Assembly (NCBI GenBank): GCA_963682055.1
Contig: OY821740.1
Coordinates: 30,892,795 to 30,956,794, forward strand
Source of the DNA: Primula veris
Lineage: Eukaryota; Streptophyta; Magnoliopsida; Ericales; Primulaceae
Length of the DNA: 64,000 nucleotides
Direction of reading: 5' to 3'
Shown here: one piece after another, positions 11,340-22,400 of the stretch
Position numbering within the stretch: the stretch's first letter is position 1
Layout: the number at the start of each line of letters is the position of its first letter
The notes under the pieces: model-generated
The model's input: only the letters and a program-made list of their open reading frames with translations
Databases searched by the model: none
What the model was told of the DNA's origin: nothing
Made by a program: the position numbers and the translations under genes

Positions 11340-13740
11340 TAATAATTGACGGTCCTAACCGTATCGTATCCTTACTTTTTGAACTTTGCCGTAACGCTGT
11401 ATCCATATCATATCGGATACGATACTCGTATATCGTATCCGTATCGTATCGGTGCAACATAGCCATGACAGAAGTAGATTGAAGCTTTTGGATTTCACTT
11501 AATATGAGAAATACAATAATTAATCCTACTCCTTTAGTCCTTTTTAAGGGTGTTTCTGTTTGAAATTTAGTAGTGTGATTGATTACGTTGATAAAAAATT
11601 TGAAGTATGTTGTCTGGATAAAAAGTTGAACTTCGTTGAAGAGACTTTCATAGGGTTTACGATTAGAGTATAACTATGGGATGAAATCTGTAAATTTACT
11701 CACACCAATTCTTTCTTTTGTGTGTGATGAAGTTGGGTTTTTGTTAAGAATGTCTGAACAAAAAATTTAGGGCTATTACGCGATTTCGTTATGCTTGAGT
11801 TGAGAGAAATCTGGTTTGATAGATATTTTGTAGATTGTGTGTTAATGTGTCGTGAGTATAAATTTCCTTACATGGGTGGGGTTTTTAATATGACGGGCTG
11901 AGATCTCGTTTGGCTGCAGATTTTGAGCAAATAAGTTGGATTCATGTGAGTTGAGAAAAACTATAAACCCTTAGGTTTTAATCTGGTCAACCAAATGTGG
12001 TCCAGCTTTTTTGCTTTTTTAAGTAAAATGCCAAAAAATCTGAGCTTCAAAGCTGCAATCAAACTAGGACTGAATAACCAGTTACGGATTAGATTCAAAG
12101 AGTCGGCTTTAATTGGTGGTAGGTAGATCAAGCTGTTTGGTTTGGTTTTACTTGTGTAGTGATTAAAAAGAAATACGAATTTCCTTATAAAAAGGTTTGG
12201 ATTTTAATGAGATGGACTGAAAAACTACTTGTTGGTTGCTTAGATTACGTGAGTCGACTATACCCAATCTCATGAGTTCATAGGGTTTATCAGTGGGTTT
12301 GTGTAGTATGAGTCTGAATTATGAAATATTTGCTATAGTGAGGATTTTGATGATACTCTATCCGAGCATCACATACTCCTTTTATTTTGATTTTAGTGGA
12401 TTCTGCTTGATAATCAAGTAAAGATGATGACTTTAGTGTCAAGGAAGAAATTTTTTATCATGCGGTGAAATTTAGGGTTTGGTTGAGGCAAATTCAGTTT
12501 TTTACTTTTTCCGACTTAGTAGTAATGCATATTTCTGGCCATAGATTTTGTTTATTATACCTTTTGTAATGGATTATGATGGTTAATCCCCTTATCGATT
12601 TATTGCATCAAAAGGCAACATTCTTTCTAGGTTTTAGATTTTGATGGGATTATTATTTCTTGGAAAGATGGGTTTATTGGAGCAGTTAGATTATTCTCAG
12701 ATTTGAGGAGTGTAGGCCTTTGATTGATTTTACCTGTAATGCACTTCACAAATATGAAGCAGTTTATAGGAGTATTATTTAATGCAGGTAATAATTTTCT
12801 TCAGTAATTGGTGAAGCGGTTATGAATTACTGGAATGGGCTTGCAAATGTGATTTGGACACTGTTATGTTCTTTAAAGGAAAAAAGTTGACTTTATTTGT
12901 CATGAAATGATTTTGTGGAGTTTTATGATATTACGTGTGCTTGCTCTTTTATCCTTTTGCATTGTTCACTTCTAAGAGTTTTAAAGGTCAGCATTAAGCA
13001 ATGTGCTTAGCAATCATCTATCTGGTAACAGATTCTATTAATGGAAGTAGCTATAATATTAACGCGTGGATTGTAGCCTTCATTATCATTGTACTCTAAA
13101 CTGTTAAGAGCTGTCAATTTTGTTTAAACTGTTAAGAGCTGTCAATTTTGTTAAGTGTTTATCCTTTTATAATCAAAAGAGAACAAGGCGGAATGAAAAC
13201 TTCGTAAGTATCATTAGCTGATATATTTCATTCCTTATTATAATGATAGCCACCTTACCGTAGGAGCAATATTGCGGTGCGTTTTCAATGATAGGTTGAT
13301 GCGATTTTGGTGGGTTTGTTGTTGGTAAGATGATACCAGTTAACACTCTTCTAAGATCTTATTGGATCAAGAACCGGTTCTGAAAAAGTCCGGTACTTTT
13401 TGCTATATGGTTTTTCGTCTTGACTTAAAAGTTAAAACTAAGTAATCTTTTAAGTTTTTATTTTAAAAAATGTAGTGTGGTGTGTTGATGGAGTACCTTT
13501 GTTTAAATCCTCTAGTTGATGATGCATAGTAGGTCTTAAAACAGGTCCAATCAACTGAAACAGAACTATATACATAACAGAAAATTTCTCTTTCGCGACT
13601 GAGTCTCAGCATCTTGATAGTATATTTAGTGCTCAGACTTTGCAAAGTCTATTCAATATCCTAAATTGCAACATTTTAAATATCACTGTTGTTTGTGTAG
13701 GATGTGTATGTTGTCCTGAAAGATAAGGTGCCTCTTATGG
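10741..13740 (+). repeat. Tandem duplication of the NRPD1 leader region, copy 2
   Basis: Second, gene-proximal copy of the segment described at 7850-10740. It carries a donor-like GTAAGA at 10855 and ends in the acceptor at 13698-13700 (GTGTAG) followed by NRPD1 coding exon 1. It contains an insertion at about 10905-11460 that copy 1 lacks. I infer that 10855-13700 is a 5'-UTR intron, or that copy 1's donor at 7959 is used for a longer one. Transcript data would decide. Confidence 0.7.
10905..11465. mobile_element. Probable insertion with GATACGATACT repeats and a (TAA)n tract
   Basis: This ~560-bp block has no counterpart in leader copy 1. The left end has repeats of CCGATACC(G/A)TATCGGATAC; the right end has the related CATATCGGATACGATACTCG. 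The middle contains a (TAA)n microsatellite at about 11288-11336. Near-palindromic ends suggest a MITE, but I could not fix a target duplication. Similar ATACGAT text occurs at 26245-26265 in NRPD1 intron 16. Confidence 0.5.
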
Positions 13741-16700
13741 ACAGAGAATTACTCCCAGAGCTGCAAGCGCCACCTGGCATCCTGACTCGATTACATATCA
13801 GTATACTCAGTGATAAGGATGTGGTAAGAACTTGTTAAATTTACATGATCTATAATATGCATGACATATGTCTTGATATATCGTATTCGTGAATGATGGT
13901 ATTCTTATTTGTGAGTGAATCTAGCAGCTTTTAAATAACATAAGACTTGGGAGTTTTAAGATTTTTTTCTGAAATGTAGGTGTGCGAACTTGCACATGTT
14001 ACTAAAAAATATTGAATTAAAACAAGACGATAGCAATTTCAAAGTGCTGCATGAATATCTTATTAATGTCTTTGTAATGTATATTTCTTTCCAGGAGAAA
14101 ATGGCAGTGCTTACCATTGAAGCTCCAAATGGGGTCACAGATCATAGATTGGGATTGCCAAATCCATCCCGTGAGTGCCCTACATGTGGTGCTACAGATT
14201 TGACAAACTGTGAAGGTGCTTTAATTTTTAAAATTTATATTTGTTTTTTTAGCCATCTTATCAAATTACTGAAGGGTGACAATTTTTTTTTGCAGGACAC
14301 TTTGGCGTTATCAAATTTCCATTTACAGTTCTCCATCCCTATTTTATATCAGAAACTGCCCAGATTTTAAACAAAATATGTCCAGGATGTAAACTTTCAA
14401 GGGGTGAAAAGTTCAAGGTGAGGGCTAAAGCTTTTATAATATGTGAAATTTAGATTTACAGAAAATACTTTTCTTATATTCTGTTAATCTCTATTGATAG
14501 AGCTGCTGCCTTTATATAGGCTAGTAGGAAGTACATTACAACTCTCTAGAAGTTTCTATATTATATAAGTACAGTACAACTTTCCACAAGCTTCTATAAT
14601 ACTAAACTGCCAACTAATTGCTAACTATTCTTTGTTTCTAACACTCCCCCTCAAGCTGGTGAATGGATATCTTCCATTCCAAGCTTGCGAATAATGTCTC
14701 GGAACGCGATGCTTGGCAGGCCCTTTGTAAGGACATCTGCTAGTTGATCTTTTGTTGAAACAAATGGAGTACATATTAAGCCACTGTCTAGTTTCTCCTT
14801 GATGAAATGTCTGTCGACTTCAATATGTTTTGTTCGATCATGTTGTACTGGGTTATGAGCAATGCTGATCGCAGATTTGTTGTCGCAGTACAACTTCATT
14901 GGTCCTTCCCATTTTATTTTTAAATCATCAAGAATTATTTTCAACCATAGTAGTTCGCATATTCCCATCGCCATTAACCTGAACTCAGATTCTACACTTG
15001 ATCTAGCCACCACGTTTTGCTTCTTACTTCTCCATGTTACAATATTCCCTCCTAAGATAGTATAATAACCTGAAGTCGACCTCCTGTCTACTAATGATCC
15101 TGCGTAATCTGTAGGCTTCTAAAGTTATTTTTTCTCCTTTCTTAAACAAGATACCTCTACCCGGACTGCCTTTTAAGTATTGTAGGATCCTGTACGCGGC
15201 CTTGAGATGCGATTCTTTAGGATTATGCATGAATTGGTTGACAATACTCACCAAATGCAATATCAGGTCTCGTATGTGCCAGATAGATTAACCTTCCGAC
15301 AAGTCTTTGATAAAGACCTTTATCTACCACAGGATCTCCGGGAGCATCACACAGCCTATGGTTGAACTCGATAGGCGTCTCAAGTGGCTTGCAACCTAAC
15401 ATTCATCTCTCTTTTAACAAATCGAGTACGTATTTTTGTTGAGATATAAAAATACCTTCCTTTGAATGTGCGACTTCAATGCCAAGGAAGTATTTCAATC
15501 TCCCAACTTCTTTGATGTCAAATTCTCTTAAAAGACATGTTTTCAAATTGACCATTTCTTTTGTATCATTCCCCGTGACAATAATATCATCTACGTACAC
15601 CAACAATGCTGTCACTCCCCCTGAATGAGTGTCGAACAAAGAAGGTATGGTCACCTTGGCTCTGCTTGTATCCTAATGAAGTCATCACCTTTGTAAATCT
15701 TCCGAACCAAGCTCTTGGGGATTGTTTAAGTCCGTAGAGAGCTTTCCTCAACTTACACCATTCCGTCTTTAGATTCGAATCCTGGAGGAATTTCCATGTA
15801 AATCTCCTCTTCTAGATCGCCATGGAGGAACGCATTTTTAACATCAAACTGTTGTAACTTCCATCCAAAATTGGCAGCCAAAGACAAAAGAACCCGCACT
15901 GTATTCATCTTTGCGACTGGAGCAAATGTTTCGATGTAATCAATACCATAGGTTTGAGTGTACCCTTTGGCGACCAATCTTGCTTTGTACCTCTCTACGG
16001 AACCGTTTGGCTTGTACTTTACGGTGAAGACCCATCTGCATCCAACCAATTTCTTCCCTTTTGGCATTTTAACTAACTCACATGTCTTGTTTTTCATTAG
16101 AGCTTCCATCTCGGTTTTCATAGCATCCTCCCACTTCTTGTCACCAAATGCCTCAGATAAATTTCTTGGAATGGGTATTGTATGGAGGTTAGTTAAAATG
16201 GTTTTATGGTTTGGGGATAGATTTTGGTAGGTATGAATAAGTATAGTGGATGTTTTGTACAAGTTCTGCTTCCTTTTCTAAGTGCAATCGGTAAGTTTTA
16301 TGTACATGTTTTTTCATGTCCAATCGTAGGTTCAGTAGACCCGGTTGAAGGTGTTATATTTTCTCTGTGTTGCAAAACGGTTTCAGAGTTCTGAACATCA
16401 ACACGAAGAGGAGATTGTTCCTGCAAAGATTGAGTGACCGTTATTTTCATCCTAGAGTAAACTTGTAATGGTCGAATGGTATCTTTTTCCCCTTATCTTT
16501 TGTCATCTCACATGACTTGACTGGAGACTCAAGTGATGGAACAGATTCGACAGAAGTGGACTTAGTGGGTGACTCAACTCGAACAGGTAAGACGGATGGT
16601 TCAACAGAATTTGAAACAGATTGGACTGGAGACTTAAACTGACTAGGAGAAGAATCAAGACGAAACAAGTCATCTTCTTTATCTTCTTTTAAGGTCTCCC

Positions 16701-19428
16701 CCTGATGATAGGAATGTTGAAAATAGGACTCATTTTCGACAAATGTAACATCAGCCGAAACAAAGAATTTTCTAATAGGCGGATGAAAACACTTGTAACC
16801 TTTTTGTGTCGAAGAATACCCGACAAAAATGCATTTTAAAGCACGTGGATTAAGTTTTCCTCTATTGTGAGAATGGACATGAATAAACGCAACACTGCCA
16901 AAAATTCAAGGAGTAAGATTGTTTGAACTTGTGAAATTTGGGAAAAAAATTGTGAGAGTTTCAATAGGACTCTTTTGCTCAAATACTCTAGTCGGAAGCC
17001 TATTAATAAGATGGGCAGCAGTTAGGACAACTTCTCCCCAATATTGTTTAGGGACAGTTTTGTGAAATAATAATGCTCTTGTGGTATCTAAAAGATGACC
17101 ATTTTTCCGTTCAGCCACTCTGTTTTGTTGGGGTATAGAAACACATGAGGACTCATGAATAATTCCTACTCTTTGAAAAAATGGAGAAAGGATATGGTTA
17201 AAATAGTTTTTGGCGTTATCAGAACGAAATTTCTTAATTTTTACATCAAACTGAGTTTTGATCATGTTATAGAAATTTGGAAAAACGGTGCTAACATCTG
17301 ATTTATTTTTCAAAAGATAGATCCATGTTACACGTGTACAATCATCAATGAATGAAACAAATCATTTAGCACCAGAAATATTTGAAACTGATGAAGGACC
17401 TCAAATGTCACTATGAATAAGAGCAAAAGGAACAAGGGACTTTGTATTACTTTTTGAAAATGAAGTACGTTTGTGCTTGGCAAGTTCACAATCATTACAA
17501 TGAAAAGACTCTAAAGTTGACCCATTGAATAACGAAGTAAATATCACCTTAAGCACACTAAACGATGGATGACCTAAACGATAATGATAGAGCCATATTT
17601 TATTCTTATTTGACATGACAGATTCGGAAAAAATGACGTAGATAGGGAATTCTCGACTCCAGTTCTTCCACTTTGTCTCTCTAGAAATCGTCTTCTTCGT
17701 GCCCTGTTCCTGAAATAGACAATGAGAAGGAAAGAAAGTTACACTGCAATTAGAATCTTTGGTTAGTTTTTGAATGGAAACGAGGTTTGCAAAAAGTTTT
17801 GGAACATGGAGGACGTTTTTTAGTATGAGAGGATCACTTATGTAAATGTCCCCATGACCGGCTACAGTGTTAATGGACCCATCGGCTATTGTAATCTTCT
17901 TGTGACTAGAACAAGGCGTATAGGAAATAAAATGTTTGGAAGAACAGGTCATATGGTCAGTGGCTCCGGAATCGATTACCCACATTTTTGGTGAAATTTT
18001 TTCAGAGACATTGGCAGCACAAGAGAAAGAAGCAATACCTGAAAACGCGAGTGAACATGTACCTGGTATGGACGGTTGTTGAAGCGACTCCAAAAGAGTT
18101 TTCAGCTTTTCAATTTCTTCTCTCTTAAATCCGTGAACCGTTTTTTGCGAAGCCTTTTCACTGTTTAATTGAATCTTGTTCGTCCCAAGCCGCAAAATTT
18201 GGGTCATCCTTTGAAGGACTTGTCCCCAACAAATGGCTCAATTTCCTCTGCCCTTAAGGAAGGTGCGGACTACTTGTGACCACGTAGTTCTTTCCGTTCA
18301 AACGATATGCGGGCCGGATGTTTTGCAAGTCCCCTGTTGAAGCAACGATGTTGTTCGCAGTTGCAGGAACATCCAGTACAAGGCCAGTTGTTTCAGTGGA
18401 GCTTTGAGTGGATCCCGTCATACTTGATTGACAGGAAGAAGAGACACCGACACGAAGAAATGAGCAAAAGAACTAAGGCTGTCTGGAAGGAACAAAGAAA
18501 AATGAGGAATTCTGTAACGACCCGGCCCTACGGACCGACCGCCACGCCCGTATCAACAATATTGTCCGCTTTGGCACAACTTCCCAGGGGAGTCACCCAT
18601 CCTGGTACTACTCCAAGTTAAGCACGCTTAACTGTGGAGTTCCGTCCTCGCTATTGTGCCGCACGGCTTTAAAAGGCCTTGTTGATAGGAAATGGATCTT
18701 TAAGCTCATATACCACACGAGTACTCTCGTATCTGGCGATGTGGGACTGACGCAAAACACCGCACCACAGAAATTACTTCCTGAAAATCTGGGTCGTCAC
18801 AAATTCGGTCACAGGGAAAAGGAGATTCGAAGAATAAGGAATGACAAACTTTCTCAGGAAAGAGCCAACAGCTCTGATACCATGTGAAATTTAGATTTAC
18901 AGAAAATACTTTTCTTATATTCTGTTAATCGCTATTGATAGAGCTGCTGCCTTTATATAGGCTAGTAGTAAGTACACTACAACTCTCTAGAAGCTTCTAT
19001 ATTATATAAGTACGCTACAACTTTCTCCAAGCTTCTATAATACTAAACTGCCAACTAATTGCTAACTATTATTTGTTTCTAACAATATATAATGGAGTTG
19101 TAACGTCTGATCGCACCCTAGTTTCTTTTTCTTAAGAAAAGTGTAAATGTTTAATATTTTTGACTTTCTTCAGTTTAACCTGCTATCGGGAGGCTTTCCA
19201 TTGTTTTTTCCCCTTAAGTTAGATGCATAGTTATTAAGGCTACTACTTAGCGGCTTACTGGTTATAAGATAGTTCGGAGATGAAATTTTTAATTATTAAT
19301 AAACTTTTTGGCAATCTTCTTATCTTGTTTTTTTCCTGCAGGAAATTGATTCTAAGAAACGGCTGCTAAACAGTTGCAAGTACTGTGATGTAAGATAGTT
19401 CTACTGTTTCAAGTGCATGATGTATTAA

Positions 19429-19493
<65 letters not shown>

Positions 19494-22400
19494 TAACTTA
19501 CTTTAATGCATGTTGTGTGAAACAGCCGAAGATGAAGGCGTACTATCCCAAAATAAAGTTTAAAGTATCAACGAAGGATCTATTTGGTAAGACTGCAATT
19601 ATAGCTGAAGCGGAAGAATTGAAATCTCAGAATAAAAAGCCCGGTGAAGCTATGGCTAACGACTTTTGGGATATCATTCCAAATGATACACAAGTCGCGG
19701 AAAACTTAATAAAACCATACAGCCGAGTGCTTTCTCATGCACAGGTAGTGTAATGCGTTCTCATAATGTATTTGCTTGTTATTCTTACTTACTTTTAGAG
19801 GTTCTATTGAACTTATAAAAGTTTGGTTACTGCTCCTTATTTTAGTTATTCTTAATCTTACCTCATGTTTTTTATTTTAAAATTAATATTTATAGTGCTT
19901 TGATCAATGAACTTTATGAATGTTTGTTTACTGCCTCTTATTTTAGTTATTCTTACCTCATGTTTGTGATTCAAAAAATTTATTATTCTTACCTCAAGAT
20001 TGTGATTTCAAAATTAATGTTCATGGTGCTTTGATCAATGTCTCCAGGTCTATTTTATTCTTAAAGATGTTAGCCGAAAACACATCAAAGAGAGTGTTGG
20101 GAGAAAAAGTTATTTGTTTCTGAATAACTTCCTCGTAACTCCCAATTGTCATAGGATGGCAGAATTCGCACATCGAGTAACTTTTGTAAGTACATTCTGT
20201 CAACTTCTCAGCCCTTGTTTTGATATTGCTAATAAGCTCAGATTTTTCTTTTGCTTAAAAGCTGGGATGATTTTGGTTGACTCGCTTAAAAGCCGAAATT
20301 TTCTTGTTATAAGCGTCAATAACCTAGAATTGTAAGCTGGTTGAATTGTAAGCCAAATACGCTATCAATTCTTTCATCTTTTCTCTTCTTTGTGTTTTAC
20401 TTTGGTGGTTGAATATAGGATGAACGAACAAGGGCCCTAAAGCTGTGGTTTTCTGGTAAGTGTGAATAATCTAGAATTCTAAGCTGGTTGAACCTAAGTT
20501 TTTATAAACCATAGTTGCACAGAGCGGGTAAGGGGGAGGGAGCGGGTAAGGGAGCGAGAGCGAGGAAGCCGATAGTAGTACAAGTGAAGAAGCATCGTCT
20601 GAAGCGTCTAGGAGAATTTATATCTATATTTTTATAATTTATGTAATAAAATGCTATTAAACAGTAAAAATTCTCTCACTACTCTTTTATGGGTTACCAT
20701 AAGTTTATGAGCCGATCTGCCAGGGTTGGGTTAGATATGGATGTGGTTGGTATAAGCAAATGCAAATTGGGTGTTAATAAGGTTGGATAATTTTCCATTT
20801 TCTATCTTTCTACTTCTCGTGATTATCATGTATATCTTTCCCCTTTTACACTGTGATATGGAAGTTTCCGCGAGCTTCCTATGACGGAAGCGAGGGAGCA
20901 AGCTTCCGAGGCCGAAACGTCGATAGGTTTGAAGCTTCCTGCAACTAAGTAAATATAAACCTAAAAAAATCTTGCAAAAGCCAAACAAGCTATCAATTAT
21001 TTTTTCTCTTCTCTTCCTTGTGTCTTACTTGGGTGGTTGAATATAGGATGCACGGACAAGGGCCTTCAGAAAAATTGTTGATTTTAGAGGTACAGCAAAT
21101 GAGTTGAGTACCAGAGTCCTCGAAGGCCTTAAAACCTCCAAGGTAAATAAATATCAGTATAATGGTTAACTTTTCTGAGTCTTTCTTAAGCAATTCCATT
21201 TTCTAATATATAATTTCTAACTGTACAGATTCGTACTGAGAAGCCATCTACTGACACATCAGCTTCCACTGCTTCTGGCTTACGGCATGTGAAAGATCTT
21301 ATTCTGGGAAAACGGAACGATCATTGCTTTCGCATGGTTATCGTTGGTGACCCTAGTTTAGAACTTTTCGAGATTGGTGTGCCACGTCATATTGCCGAGG
21401 GTTTACAAGTTTCCGAGCATTTAAATGTGTGGAATTGGAAGAAACTGCAAATTTGCTGCGATCTTCGAATTATTGAGAAGGGGAAGGTACATGTTAGAAG
21501 AGAAGATGAACTTATTTCTATAAGTTCATCGGATAAGTTGCAAATCGGGGATATCATATATAGGCCACTAAGGGATGGAGATACAGTGTTGATAAATAGG
21601 CCTCCGTCGATTCATTCTCACTCTTTTATTGCTTTAAAGGTTCGACAAATCCCTTGTAAACATTCTTATTCGGTACTTGCATTAAATCCCCTTATTTGCT
21701 CTCCTTTTCGTGCGGATTTCGATGGTGATTGTATGCACGGATATGTACCTCAAGGTATAGATTCTCGTGTCGAGCTACAAGAATTAGTTGCTTTAGATAA
21801 GCAGCTGGTAGATGTTCAAAGTGGTAGGAATCTCTTATCCTTTTCTCAAGATAGTTTAGCGGCAGCTCATTTGGTAGTTGAAGATGGAGTTCTTTTAGAT
21901 ATTTTCCAAATTCAACAATTACAAATGTGTTGTCCTGAACAATTACCTTTTCCAGCCATTTTAAAATCTCCTTCGAAAAACTCCGCTTATTGGACCGGAC
22001 AGCAATTATTTAGTATTCTCTTGCCTCAGGATTTTGACTATGAAAACATCACCAAGGGTGAACACGTAAAAATCTCCAATGGAGAGCTCTTGTTTACATC
22101 CGAGGGGTCTTCTTGGTTACGTGGTTCGGACAAAAACTTCTTTCAGCATTTATTCGAAAATTACCAAGAAAAAGCACTTGGGATATTACATGCTGCTCAA
22201 GAGGTTCTTGGTGAGTGGCTTTCAATAAGGGGGTTAAGCGTCTCATTATCGGACCTATACTTAACTTCTGATTCGTATTCGCGCGTAAGCATGATCGACG
22301 AATTATCTAGCGGTTTACAAGAAGCGGAGAGAGTGTCTTATATCAAGCTTTTAATGGTAAACTCAAACCTCGATTTTCTCACTGGGGAAGAAGAGAGTAT

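Larger units (their letters stand above)
14442..19084 (-). mobile_element. Ty1/copia LTR retrotransposon in NRPD1 intron 3, antisense
   Basis: Two 202-bp LTRs (14442-14643 and 18883-19084) flank a minus-strand internal region. Next to the upstream LTR (18883-19084, the 5' LTR in element orientation) is the primer site TGGTATCAGAGC (minus strand, 18871-18882), complementary to initiator tRNA-Met. Next to the other LTR is the polypurine tract AGCTTGAGGGGGAG (minus strand, about 14644-14657). Domain order protease, integrase, RT, RNase H is that of Ty1/copia. Much of gag is missing and pol has several breaks. The flanks (TAATA and ATATA) do not give a clean 5-bp target duplication. NRPD1 reading phase is unaffected because the element lies between exons 3 and 4. 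Confidence 0.95.

Noticed and set aside
11215..11466. Minus-strand frame with a long Ile run
   Set aside because: Read-through of the (TAA)n microsatellite.
13990..14370. 126-codon plus-strand frame starting before NRPD1 exon 2
   Set aside because: Runs through intron sequence; only the parts at 14095-14215 and 14296-14417 are coding.
18573..18644. Possible functional 5S rRNA gene
   Set aside because: Only part of the 5S sequence is present, diverged, and bounded by TG..CA ends with a target duplication; it belongs to a Cassandra-type LTR.
18307..18887. Plus-strand open frames over the copia 5' region
   Set aside because: They cross the Cassandra-type LTR, its target duplications and the primer site on the wrong strand; chance frames.
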